Translations under genes and position numbers: made by a program | Shown here: piece by piece, positions 33,304 to 42,412 of the stretch | Position numbering within the stretch: the first letter of the stretch is position 1 | How the letters are laid out: every line of letters begins with the position of its first letter | Notes under the pieces: generated by a model | Database searches by the model: none | What the model was told of the DNA's origin: nothing | The model's input: only the letters and a program-made list of their open reading frames with translations | Assembly: GCA_902567785.1 (NCBI GenBank) | Contig: CACFOR010000001.1 | Coordinates: forward strand, 62,001 to 126,000 | Direction: 5' to 3' | DNA from: an uncultured Pelagibacteraceae bacterium | Lineage (GTDB): Bacteria > Pseudomonadota > Alphaproteobacteria > Pelagibacterales > Pelagibacteraceae | Length of the DNA: 64,000 nt

Positions 33304-34034
33304 TTAATTTTAAAAATAAAAAGATTTTAATTACAGGTGCAAGCGGAGGTATTGGCACTGAGTTAGTAAAAAAATTTGTTTCTTTAGGAGGGAATGTTAT
33401 TGGCTCAGGTACCAAAACAGAAAAATTAGATAAATTAAAAAAGGAATTTCCTAATATAAAAGTTAAAAAATTTGATATTTCGGATCATACTAGAATTGAA
33501 GAATTTATTGACGATGTTTCTTTAGAATTAGGAGGATTGGACATATTAATTAATAATGCTGGTATAAATAAAGATAGTTTGTCATTAAGAATGAAAGACG
33601 ATGAATGGAAAAAAGTTATTGATGTAAACTTAACATCTACATTTTTATTAACTAAGAATGCCATTAAAGTAATGTTAAAAAATAAATATGGAAGAATTGT
33701 AAATATTACTTCTGTGGTTGGTCACACGGGAAATTTAGGTCAGTCAAATTATTCAGCCTCAAAATCTGGTATAATTGGAATGTCTAAAAGTTTGGCCATA
33801 GAGTATGCTAAAAAAAATATAACTATCAATTGTGTTTCGCCTGGATTTATAGTTTCAGATATGACCAACAACATAGCAGAAAAGGTTAAATTATTCCTGA
33901 CATCAAGAATTCCAATGGGAAAACTTGGAACAGGCGAGGATGTTTCTAATTGTGTAGCATTCCTGTCTTCGGAACAAGCATCATATGTAACTGGCGAAAC
34001 AATACATGTAAATGGCGGCATGTATATGTCTTGA
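33300..34034 (+). CDS. fabG: 3-oxoacyl-[acyl-carrier-protein] reductase
   Basis: The 244-residue short-chain dehydrogenase has the NADPH motif TGASGGIG, the NNAG strand (LINNAGINKD), catalytic Tyr-x3-Lys in YSASKSG, and the C-terminal GETIHVNGGMYMS. It reduces 3-oxoacyl-ACP. The start is a TTG overlapping the fabD stop (TTGA); no ATG occurs before the conserved fold begins, so this unusual start is well supported and implies translational coupling. Confidence 0.96.
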   Translation: MINFKNKKILITGASGGIGTELVKKFVSLGGNVIGSGTKTEKLDKLKKEFPNIKVKKFDISDHTRIEEFIDDVSLELGGLDILINNAGINKDSLSLRMKDDEWKKVIDVNLTSTFLLTKNAIKVMLKNKYGRIVNITSVVGHTGNLGQSNYSASKSGIIGMSKSLAIEYAKKNITINCVSPGFIVSDMTNNIAEKVKLFLTSRIPMGKLGTGEDVSNCVAFLSSEQASYVTGETIHVNGGMYMS

Positions 34035-34089
34035 CAAAATTCATTAATAATTTATTAAGAACTAATAAATCAAAATAAGGAATTTACAA

Positions 34090-34329
34090 ATGACAAAAGA
34101 TGTAGCAGCAAAACTAAAAAAGATGGTGGTCGACCATTTAGGCGTTGATGAATCTAAAGTAACTGATGAAGCAAATTTTATAGATGATTTAGGGGCTGAT
34201 AGCTTAGATACTGTAGAACTAGTTATGGCTTTTGAAGAAGAATTTGGTTCAGAAATTTCTGACAGTGAAGCAGAAAAAATTCTGACAGTCGGTGATGCCA
34301 TCAAATTTATTGAAAGCAAACAAGCTTAA
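34090..34329 (+). CDS. acpP: Acyl carrier protein
   Basis: The 79-residue acidic protein has the phosphopantetheine attachment Ser in [21 protein letters not shown]. Length and acidity are standard. AAGGAATTTACAA just before the ATG serves as RBS. It follows fabG by 55 bases. In most Alphaproteobacteria fabF, mltG and a yicC-like gene would come next; here gmk follows directly. Confidence 0.97.
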   Translation: MTKDVAAKLKKMVVDHLGVDESKVTDEANFIDDLGADSLDTVELVMAFEEEFGSEISDSEAEKILTVGDAIKFIESKQA

Positions 34330-34365
34330 GAATAATTTAAAAGACATCAGGCCGACAATATTACT

Positions 34366-34998
34366 ATGACAATTAATAAAAAAGGCATGATGTTTGTTTT
34401 GTCTTCACCCTCTGGAGTAGGCAAAACTACTCTAACCAAGAAACTCGCAGAAAATAATTCCCAATTTGTTATTTCTATTTCTCATACAACAAGAAAACCA
34501 CGAGAAAACGAAATAGATGGCATAGATTATTATTTTGTGAAAAAGGAGGAATTTGATTTATTAATAAAAAAAAATAGTTTTTTTGAATATGCTAATATTT
34601 TTGATAATTATTACGGTACATTAAAACAACCTGTTTTGGAATTTCAATCTAAAGGAAAAGATGTTTTATTTGATATTGATTGGCAAGGTACACAGCAACT
34701 TAAAAAAATTAAAAATCTTTCGTTAGTAACTTTTTTTATATTACCACCTAATATAAAAGTTTTAAAAGAAAGGTTATTACACCGTCACAACGGACAAGAG
34801 AAATTAATAGAAAAAAGAATGAATAAATTTAATGAAGAAGTTTCACATTGGAACGAATATAACCATGTTGTCGTTAACGATGATCTGAACAAATGTTATG
34901 ATACGATATTAGATATAATCACTTCCGAAAAAAAAGGTGTATGCAAGAAACAAAATCAAAGCGAAATATTAGAAAAAGTCAAAGAACTAATCAGATAG
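34366..34998 (+). CDS. gmk: Guanylate kinase
   Basis: The 210-residue kinase phosphorylates GMP to GDP. The P-loop SSPSGVGKTTLTKKL, the GMP-binding SHTTRKPRENEIDGIDYYFV and the lid region HNGQEKLIEKRM are evident. It overlaps the 3' end of the convergent rsmA gene by 12 bases, so the two mRNAs share antisense ends. Confidence 0.96.
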   Translation: MTINKKGMMFVLSSPSGVGKTTLTKKLAENNSQFVISISHTTRKPRENEIDGIDYYFVKKEEFDLLIKKNSFFEYANIFDNYYGTLKQPVLEFQSKGKDVLFDIDWQGTQQLKKIKNLSLVTFFILPPNIKVLKERLLHRHNGQEKLIEKRMNKFNEEVSHWNEYNHVVVNDDLNKCYDTILDIITSEKKGVCKKQNQSEILEKVKELIR

Positions 34999-35796
34999 CT
35001 TTTCATATTGCATGGCTATTTTGTAGTAAGTTTCACAACTGAGTTCTTCTGGTCTGGCACTTAAATTAATATTTAAGTTTTGAATTGCAGATTTATTATT
35101 AAGAAACAATTTTTTAAAATTTTTATTTATCATTTTTCTTCTATTTGAAAATAACACTCGAGTTACCATTTCAAGATTTTTTGAATTTTTAAGATTAAAT
35201 AGTTTGTTTATTTTTGGTTTAAATGAGAGAAGAGTTGAATTAATTTTAGGTTTTGGAACAAAACAATTTTTAGAAATATCAAAATGTTTTTTAATTTCCA
35301 GTCTCCAATTTGACAAGATAGATAACCTCCCATACTCTTTTGTATGACTTTTTGCTGAGATTCTGTCCGCAACCTCTTTTTGAAACATAAAAATCAAAAT
35401 TTCATACCAGGGCGGCCATTTATCTAACATTATAAAAGAGGCTAATATTTTAGTTGATATATTATATGGGAGATTGCCAAAAACCACGACATTTTTACTA
35501 TTGAATTTTTTTTTTCTCATCAAACTAAGAATATCACTATTAATTATTTGTATATTTTTATAATTTTTAAATTTCTCATTTAAAAAAGAAACTAATTCTT
35601 TATCTTTCTCAATCGCAATGATTTTTTTTGGGTTCATTGATATTATATGTTCAGTTAAATTTCCATATCCTGGACCAATTTCTATGACAGTACTGTTTTT
35701 ATTAATATTACCGACTTTTAGTATTTTATTTATTATATTTTTATCTATCAAAAAATTTTGTCCTAAACTTTTTTTAGGTTTTTTTAAAAATTTCAT
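34987..35796 (-). CDS. rsmA: 16S rRNA (adenine(1518)-N(6)/adenine(1519)-N(6))-dimethyltransferase
   Basis: The 269-residue RsmA/KsgA dimethylates two adenines near the 3' end of 16S rRNA. PKKSLGQNFLIDKNI, the SAM motif VIEIGPGYGNLTE and the catalytic NLPYNIS (VVFGNLPYNIST) are present. It is the last gene of the minus-strand lptF-lptG-lptD-surA-pdxA-rsmA run, the usual alphaproteobacterial order, and starts 3 bases after pdxA. Confidence 0.95.
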   Translation of the reverse strand: MKFLKKPKKSLGQNFLIDKNIINKILKVGNINKNSTVIEIGPGYGNLTEHIISMNPKKIIAIEKDKELVSFLNEKFKNYKNIQIINSDILSLMRKKKFNSKNVVVFGNLPYNISTKILASFIMLDKWPPWYEILIFMFQKEVADRISAKSHTKEYGRLSILSNWRLEIKKHFDISKNCFVPKPKINSTLLSFKPKINKLFNLKNSKNLEMVTRVLFSNRRKMINKNFKKLFLNNKSAIQNLNINLSARPEELSCETYYKIAMQYEKLSD

Positions 35797-35799
35797 TAA

Positions 35800-36771
35800 T
35801 TATTTAATGTTATTAAAAAATTTTATAGACTCAATTAAACTTTTTGGATTTGCAATATTTTTTCCAACAATATTATCTCCAACTCCATGGTCAGGAGAGG
35901 TTCTTACAAAAGGTAATCCTAGAGTAATATTAACTGCATCAAAGTTAAATAATGTTTTAAATGGTGTTAAAACTTGATCATGATACATTCCAATTATTAC
36001 ATTAAACTTGTACTTTTTATACATTGCAAAACTAGAATCAGTAGATATTGGACCTTTTATTTTAATTTTTAATTTTTTTAGAATTTTAACAGCACTAGCA
36101 ATAATTTTTTCTTCTGTATATTTTTTTGAACCTGAATAATTATGTGGATTAAAACCTAAAACTGCAAAATTTGGCCTTTTTTTAATAATTTTTTTATAAA
36201 ATTTATTTATGATTAATACATTTTTTACAATTTTTTTTCTATTTATCTTTTTATTGACCTGACCTAATGGAATATGAGTTGTTATTGGAGAAACTGATAA
36301 ATTTTTATTGTAGATTAGCATGACCTCGTTAATTTTTTTTCCAACTTTATTAGAAAGAAATTCTGTCACTCCTTTTTGTTTATATCCAAACAGAGACTCC
36401 TTAAAAACAGGGCAATTTACAAATCCAATAATTTTTTTTTCTTTAAGAAGCTTTAAAGCAAAATCAAAACATTCAAAAATATACTTATTTGATTTATTTG
36501 AAATTTTTTCAAATGCTTTTTTTTGATTGTATTTAACATCGTATACATTTAATTCGTTATATTTTAATCTATTTATTTTATAATTTTTATTAATTTTTTT
36601 AATTTTGATTTGATATTTAAGTTTTTTTTTTTGTAAATTTAACAATTCAAAGCTACCAATCACAAAAAAATTTTTATGTATATATTTTTTTCTTAATTTC
36701 CAACTTTTAAAAATTATTTCAGAGGAAATACTATTAGGTTCGCCAGCAATTATTGCTATCGGTTTATTCAT
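35800..36771 (-). CDS. pdxA: 4-hydroxythreonine-4-phosphate dehydrogenase
   Basis: The 323-residue enzyme acts in the DXP-dependent vitamin B6 pathway. It shows IAIIAGEPNSISSEII at the start and the metal/substrate motif MYHDQVLTPFKTLFNFDAVNITLGLPFVRTSPDHG near the end. The middle is lysine- and asparagine-rich, reflecting the AT bias. It overlaps surA upstream by 8 bases. Its place beside surA and rsmA is conserved in proteobacteria. Confidence 0.93.
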   Translation of the reverse strand: MNKPIAIIAGEPNSISSEIIFKSWKLRKKYIHKNFFVIGSFELLNLQKKKLKYQIKIKKINKNYKINRLKYNELNVYDVKYNQKKAFEKISNKSNKYIFECFDFALKLLKEKKIIGFVNCPVFKESLFGYKQKGVTEFLSNKVGKKINEVMLIYNKNLSVSPITTHIPLGQVNKKINRKKIVKNVLIINKFYKKIIKKRPNFAVLGFNPHNYSGSKKYTEEKIIASAVKILKKLKIKIKGPISTDSSFAMYKKYKFNVIIGMYHDQVLTPFKTLFNFDAVNITLGLPFVRTSPDHGVGDNIVGKNIANPKSLIESIKFFNNIK

Positions 36772-37702
36772 TAAAAAATTTTATTGCTATTGTTCTTCTT
36801 ACTTTATCATAGTGCGATAAGGAGTACATCGTAAGTACCTTCGTTTTTTCTGCATTAACTAATTGATTTTTTTTCTGCTCCAAAGTCAATTTGTCTTTGA
36901 TTTCTCTTTTATCTCTAATTGTAAATATTAAAATACCTTCATCCAAAAGGACAGGTTTTGAAAGACTCCCTATTTCTGCTTCATTCATAGCATTCTTTAT
37001 TTCTTCAGAAATTACATTTTCATTTATCCAGCCCAGATTTCCACCTCGTGTTGCAGATTCAGAAATACTTAAATTTTTTGCAACAGTTTCAAATCCTTCG
37101 ATTGCAATTTTTTCTTTTAATTTTTTAATTTCATTTTCTATATTATCATTGTCTTGTGGTTTTATTAGTATTTCAGAGACTAAATATTCTTCAGTTTTAT
37201 CATCTTGAGTCAACTTTAGTTTTTCTTCAATTATATCAGGATTGACTGATATCCTATTTTTATATATTTGAAAAATTAGACTGTTCCAATGAAGCTCAAG
37301 TTTTATTTGATCTTCAAGAGTTGTAAAATTTAATTCATTAGACGTTAGTATACTTTTTAAAGTCTCCAAATCTACATTTATAAGACTAGCTATTCTTATT
37401 AATTCTTTCTGAAGATCATTTTCGCTATATTTAAAATAATCATGTCTTTCAAGTTCAATTTGTTTGACACTTCTTTTTACAATTGATTTAACAGCTAATG
37501 ATTGTAATTCTTCTCTTTTTTCTTCAGCATAGCTTTCATTATTTAATATTAATATCAGTTTAATTTCATTTACCATGTCTGATTTAGTTATTGGTATATT
37601 TCCAACAGTCATGAATAGAGAGTCGGAAATTGTAGCGGCGCTTTTATTGATGAAAATTAACATCATAAAAATTAAAAAAATTATTTTTTTTATCTTAATC
37701 AC
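36764..37702 (-). CDS. surA: Peptidylprolyl isomerase / outer-membrane protein chaperone, SurA-like
   Basis: The 312-residue protein has an N-terminal signal segment (KKIIFLIFMMLIFINKSAA), a SurA-type N-domain (VGNIPITKSDMVNEIKLI) and one parvulin domain (YLVSEILIKPQDNDNIENEI..., ATRGGNLGWINENVISEEI..., LSKPVLLDEGILIFTIRDK). E. coli SurA has two parvulin domains; one is usual in Alphaproteobacteria. It guides outer-membrane proteins such as LptD, whose gene is immediately upstream with a 4-base overlap. Confidence 0.88.
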   Translation of the reverse strand: MIKIKKIIFLIFMMLIFINKSAATISDSLFMTVGNIPITKSDMVNEIKLILILNNESYAEEKREELQSLAVKSIVKRSVKQIELERHDYFKYSENDLQKELIRIASLINVDLETLKSILTSNELNFTTLEDQIKLELHWNSLIFQIYKNRISVNPDIIEEKLKLTQDDKTEEYLVSEILIKPQDNDNIENEIKKLKEKIAIEGFETVAKNLSISESATRGGNLGWINENVISEEIKNAMNEAEIGSLSKPVLLDEGILIFTIRDKREIKDKLTLEQKKNQLVNAEKTKVLTMYSLSHYDKVRRTIAIKFFNE

Positions 37703-40125
37703 TGATTTAAAGCGGGTGAACTTATGCTAGTAAAGGGAACAAAAGTTATAGTGAACATTAGAGAATCTTTGGGTTCTAAATCATCGACATCTTGGTAAAA
37801 TTCCCTTCTATATACAAGACCAGCAGTTAAGCAATCGATTGCATATTGATAACTAAGATTATAAAGTTCTGTACTTTCTGTTTTAAAATTTTTCTTTGTA
37901 CTAAAACTTAATTTATTAGAGTCGTTGAAATTTAAAGTTACGCCAGAGCTGGCATAATGTTCGTTTCCTATATGATTTTGTTGTTCTAAATAATCAAGAT
38001 TAAAATCAAGTTTACCGAAATGTAATTTAGTCGATACTTCATTATAATTTAGATCATTTAAATTATGATCAAGGGAAAACTTATAATCTATTGTGCCTAT
38101 TTCAGAAAAATTATAATTCATATTTCCTACTACATCAGACATTTTTTGATCCAAAGAGCTTTTTGCCGGCAAGTCTTCGTTTTCCTCAAAGTTAAAGATT
38201 TGTCCTAAAGAAAGAGAGAATTTCTCTTTCTCAGAGTTTTTGTTTATTTTTTTATTAACTTTATAGTCAATACCTAAAATAGCACTTATACCACTTTCAA
38301 TTTCTGTGGTTTTATTCATCGAATATAAATTGGTGTAATCCAGAGATAAATCTTTATCGCTTAAATTTCTCATGTGACCAGGAGCCAATCTTATCATCAT
38401 GTTAGGTGAGAAAAATTTTGAGTAGTTTAAACCATCTTTTTTCATTGGTAATGCAGTTTTGTGACTTAATACACCATTTATCTCATTAACAGTTTTATCA
38501 TTTTTATACTCAGTTTTTTTTGCTTCATAATTGGTATTTCTAATCATACCTTCTAATGTATTTATAAATCCTTTTTTTGTTATAGTGCTAGAAGGGCTCC
38601 AAATAATATCATTTGTTAAAAAAGTTTCATGTTTATTAGTTTCGTAATTGTTGTAGAAAGCATTTGATTTAAAATCTATAGTTCCAAAATGTTCAGAAAA
38701 AAAGGTCTTTCCGTACATAATATTAGGTAACATATACTCATATTGATCAGACCGTTGATCTTTTCTTAAATCTTTATAAGCACTTGCAGTAATATTTAGA
38801 TACATGTCAGGCTTATTAAAGTTGTAATTAATCTGATTTTCTAGATTTGTATTTTCAGCATTGACCAAAGCAGTATTAATATCATGTGCCCTGAAGTATG
38901 TATTATTTGAAGTTTTTTGAATTTTAATAGATATATTTTTTTCATAAGATTCATTGTCAAAATTTAAATCAAGATTAGCAAAAATATGATTCCTAGAACC
39001 ACTGGTTTTTGTAGTCGAGGTATTTTTATATCCCTCGGTAAAACTTGTATCTAAAGTTAAAAATCCATTTTTAAAAGCTTGCCTGTATTCGTTCAAAATT
39101 ATTAGGTTTTCTGCTGTATAAATTTTTGGTGTGAAAGTCATATCTTTATCATCGTTTATTGCCCAATAATAAGGAGTGGTGATTCCTCCTCCTATGCCTT
39201 TGCTATTTGTAAAAAATGGAGCCAAAAAACCAGACTGTCTTTTAACAGTCGGATCCGGATGAAAAAATTTTGGAAAATAAAATACAGGTATGTCATAAAC
39301 TTTTAAAGTTGCATGGTCGTAATATATTGTTTTTTTTAATCTATCATGTGTAATTTTTTTAGCTTTCAAAGACCAAGGTGGGCATTTTCCATCTCTTATT
39401 TTGCATATTGTGAAAACACCTTTTGACAGGTTTGTTTTATTTTTTGAAATAAAAACATCATTAGAAACAAATCTTGGATCATTCTGTTTGCTTACTCCAA
39501 AACTTTCTTGATCTAAGACTACACTAACATCAGAGCCTATCATTTCTTTTTTATTTGTGTCAACGTGCAGTTCTTTAAAGGAGTATTTATTTTTTTTTAC
39601 ATCTGTGATTTTAATATTACCCATTGATGAAAATAAACTATCTTTAATATGATATTCAAACATATCTGTTTGTATAAGATTTCCATCGGTATCACTAAAA
39701 TCTGATTTCTCATTGGAAGTTAATATTTTTTCTTTAGTATCATATGAGATATTTGCTCCTACAAGATTATAACCATTCTCTAGAGTTACACTTGTATTTT
39801 CGTAAGATATAATTATTTCATTAATTTTGTCATATGTAGCCTTATCACTCTGTAAAACATTTCCTTCTGTATCAAAAATTTTTACCTCTCCTTCAGCCAG
39901 CAAAAATTCTCTGGATTTTTCATATGTTATTTTGTTAGCGCTTATTACTTTTCCCTCAGAGTCTGTTGCTTGAACTGAGCCTTTTCCTATAAGAATTTTA
40001 TTTTCCTTATCCATGATAATTTCTTTGGCGTTAATATTAAACTCCTCTGCATTAATTTTTGAATTAAAAAAAATTAAAATAAATAAAATGTAAACAGATA
40101 AAACTATTCTATTTTTGATTTGCAT
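37699..40125 (-). CDS. lptD: LPS-assembly protein LptD
   Basis: The 808-residue outer-membrane protein starts with a signal peptide (IVLSVYILFILIFFNSKINA) and an OstA/LptA-like jellyroll of repeated strands (INAKEIIMDKENKILIGKGSVQATD...). The C-terminal beta barrel begins after CKIRDGKCPPWSLKAKKITHD and contains VFYFPKFFHPDPTVKRQSGFLAP, a conserved LptD segment. It inserts LPS into the outer leaflet with LptE. The 3' end overlaps surA by 4 bases and the 5' end overlaps lptG by 17. Its presence shows the cell makes a true LPS-bearing outer membrane. Confidence 0.94.
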   Translation of the reverse strand: MQIKNRIVLSVYILFILIFFNSKINAEEFNINAKEIIMDKENKILIGKGSVQATDSEGKVISANKITYEKSREFLLAEGEVKIFDTEGNVLQSDKATYDKINEIIISYENTSVTLENGYNLVGANISYDTKEKILTSNEKSDFSDTDGNLIQTDMFEYHIKDSLFSSMGNIKITDVKKNKYSFKELHVDTNKKEMIGSDVSVVLDQESFGVSKQNDPRFVSNDVFISKNKTNLSKGVFTICKIRDGKCPPWSLKAKKITHDRLKKTIYYDHATLKVYDIPVFYFPKFFHPDPTVKRQSGFLAPFFTNSKGIGGGITTPYYWAINDDKDMTFTPKIYTAENLIILNEYRQAFKNGFLTLDTSFTEGYKNTSTTKTSGSRNHIFANLDLNFDNESYEKNISIKIQKTSNNTYFRAHDINTALVNAENTNLENQINYNFNKPDMYLNITASAYKDLRKDQRSDQYEYMLPNIMYGKTFFSEHFGTIDFKSNAFYNNYETNKHETFLTNDIIWSPSSTITKKGFINTLEGMIRNTNYEAKKTEYKNDKTVNEINGVLSHKTALPMKKDGLNYSKFFSPNMMIRLAPGHMRNLSDKDLSLDYTNLYSMNKTTEIESGISAILGIDYKVNKKINKNSEKEKFSLSLGQIFNFEENEDLPAKSSLDQKMSDVVGNMNYNFSEIGTIDYKFSLDHNLNDLNYNEVSTKLHFGKLDFNLDYLEQQNHIGNEHYASSGVTLNFNDSNKLSFSTKKNFKTESTELYNLSYQYAIDCLTAGLVYRREFYQDVDDLEPKDSLMFTITFVPFTSISSPALNQ

Positions 40126-41200
40126 AAATAACTCCTACGGCACTAAAAACGAAAATAATTATTATTGGCATCCAAACTGACATTTCTACTCCTAATCTTT
40201 CAGTTTTTCCTAGTGCCGATGAAAAGTCGTTAAAGAAATAAATTATTACACATGAAATTATAGTAATAAAAACGTACGTTAAGTTGTTTTCTTTAAATTT
40301 ATTTCCAAGCGTAAAAACTCCGCTCAATAGAACCATTGCTAGCAAAAAGAAAGGAAAAGCCAAAGACCTGTGTAATTTAGCTTCCATTTGTTTTGTTGAA
40401 TAACCTCTTTCCTCTAAAAGCTTTATTTCATTATCTATATTCCAAAATGAAATAGTTTCTATGTTTGTGTAAAGTGTCTTAATTTTTTTTAGATCGTATA
40501 TACTATTATAAAACAATTGATCTATTTTTCCTGAAATAACTTGGCCTTCTTTATCCATAATTTTAACGTTCTTTAGTAACCATTTTAAAGAAGATATGTC
40601 AGCAGATTCTGATTCAATTCTTTTAATAAAATTATTTTCTTGATCAAATTGATAAATTGTAACATTTATTAAATTATTATTTTGTAAGCTTTCAGATCTT
40701 ATTATATTATTTTTTTTCAAATCTTTTTCTTTAATCCAAATTCCATTATCTGTGATTGCAGCTAGATAATCTTTATCCCTTTCATAACTTCCTTTGATCA
40801 ATTCATATTTTTTTACTAAAGCCGATGTAATAGGGTTTATAGAAGTGACAACAAAAATTCCAAATATTATTGCTATTATACTAGGAATTATAATTACAGA
40901 AAAATTTGACATCCCAGAAATCTTTAAAGCTGTAACTTCATCAGTTCTTTTTATTTTTAAAAAAAACCAAATACCTGACAACAACATTATGAAAGGAAGC
41001 ATGTTATATAATAAATTTGGAACTACAAGAGATGTAAGTAATATAGGAACATAAATTCCTTCATTTATATCTTTAAAAAAATTTATTTCTTCATATAAAT
41101 TCATAATAAAAGTTAAAGATGCAAAAATAAGAATCATGATCATAATTACTTTTGCAAATTCTAAAGATAGATATTTATTTATTATATAAGTTCTAAACAT
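40109..41200 (-). CDS. lptG: LPS export ABC transporter permease LptG
   Basis: The 363-residue YjgP/YjgQ-family permease has membrane helices at both ends (FAKVIMIMILIFASLTFIMNL; LVVPNLLYNMLPFIMLLSGIWFF; three near the C-terminus) flanking a periplasmic jellyroll. RTDEVTALKISGMS is the coupling-helix region. With LptF and LptB it extracts LPS from the inner membrane. The order lptF-lptG-lptD supports calling this one LptG; the two paralogues look alike. Confidence 0.9.
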   Translation of the reverse strand: MFRTYIINKYLSLEFAKVIMIMILIFASLTFIMNLYEEINFFKDINEGIYVPILLTSLVVPNLLYNMLPFIMLLSGIWFFLKIKRTDEVTALKISGMSNFSVIIIPSIIAIIFGIFVVTSINPITSALVKKYELIKGSYERDKDYLAAITDNGIWIKEKDLKKNNIIRSESLQNNNLINVTIYQFDQENNFIKRIESESADISSLKWLLKNVKIMDKEGQVISGKIDQLFYNSIYDLKKIKTLYTNIETISFWNIDNEIKLLEERGYSTKQMEAKLHRSLAFPFFLLAMVLLSGVFTLGNKFKENNLTYVFITIISCVIIYFFNDFSSALGKTERLGVEMSVWMPIIIIFVFSAVGVIYANQK

Positions 41201-41208
41201 AATTAATA

Positions 41209-42339
41209 TTACATAACGTTTTCATATTTAAATTTTCTTATTAAGGTTAAATAAAAAATAGGAATCATTATTAAAGGAAATACATAATAAAAAGCAAAAT
41301 GATTCCAAGAGTTTCCAGAATATCTTACAATGACCTCTGCTAGTGCAAGAATTACAAAATTAATGAAAAAATAAATATATTTATTATAAAAATATATTTT
41401 TTGATCTCTCCTTGATGAAAGTAAAAAAGAACATATTAATGCTATAAGAGGAATAAAAATTGGAGTTCCTAATCTTTTATTAATTTCTATCTTTGTATCC
41501 ATAAATGATTTTTTTGTAGTAGTACAATTATGCATATCAGGTTTTATATTATCCTTTATTATACAATCTAAAATTTTTAAAGTTGAAGTTTCTTGCATCT
41601 TAGGTTCAGAAATACTTTTAGTAGAAATTCCAGCGAGATTTAATGAGGTTTTATTAAAGCTTATAACATTTACAGTATTATCACTTTTTAGTTTTTGAAT
41701 ATTTCCATTATATAATATCAATTGATCGCCAGCTTCATTTATATGTCCAGATTTAGCAAAAATTGTCGAAGAAGTAGTTCCTATACTTGATAATATTTTA
41801 CCATCATCGCGAATAAAAATATTTTCATAAATATCATTTTGATTTTTATTTTCAACAAATACTGTAAGTCCTTTTACGGTGTCATTAAATTGTTTTTCTT
41901 TTAATAAAGAAGGAATAAATTGCAATTGTGAGTTTTTTAATATTGATCTAGATAAATTTAGTAATGATGGATTTACTAAACTTGTTAGAAGAAGTTGTAA
42001 AAACATCACCAATATTGAAATTCGAAGTATTAAGTTAACTATATGGATTTTATTCAATCCTGATGTCCAAATAACTATAAGCTCGTTATCGTTCTCAAAT
42101 TTTAGAATGGTAACTATGATCGATATAAGAAAACACAAAGGAACTAATTTTGTTATAATTTTTGATAGAGTTAAGAAAGAGTATGAGAAGTAGGTAGCAA
42201 ATGCATGCCCATCCTCGGTAACAAGATCAAGAAAGTTAACAGCTTGCACTGTCCAAACTATGACAGAAAAGGCAAATATAGTTATCGCAAAATATCTTAT
42301 AAATTCATGAAAAAAATATTTATAAATTTCATTTTTCAT
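41209..42339 (-). CDS. lptF: LPS export ABC transporter permease LptF
   Basis: The 376-residue YjgP/YjgQ-family permease is the partner of LptG. It shares the layout: N-terminal helices, the coupling segment FENDNELIVIWTSGLNKIHI, a periplasmic domain in the middle and three C-terminal helices. Position first in the operon and divergent from pepA matches lptF in other proteobacteria. The gap to lptG is 8 bases. The 73 bp between it and pepA must serve both genes and contain a 7-bp inverted repeat, AAAGTTG/CAACTTT. Confidence 0.9.
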   Translation of the reverse strand: MKNEIYKYFFHEFIRYFAITIFAFSVIVWTVQAVNFLDLVTEDGHAFATYFSYSFLTLSKIITKLVPLCFLISIIVTILKFENDNELIVIWTSGLNKIHIVNLILRISILVMFLQLLLTSLVNPSLLNLSRSILKNSQLQFIPSLLKEKQFNDTVKGLTVFVENKNQNDIYENIFIRDDGKILSSIGTTSSTIFAKSGHINEAGDQLILYNGNIQKLKSDNTVNVISFNKTSLNLAGISTKSISEPKMQETSTLKILDCIIKDNIKPDMHNCTTTKKSFMDTKIEINKRLGTPIFIPLIALICSFLLSSRRDQKIYFYNKYIYFFINFVILALAEVIVRYSGNSWNHFAFYYVFPLIMIPIFYLTLIRKFKYENVM

Positions 42340-42412
42340 TGTAAAAGTTGTATTATATAGTTATTAAATCAACTTTGAATAGAATTCAATTTATACGTTA
42401 TAGGATGAAAAA

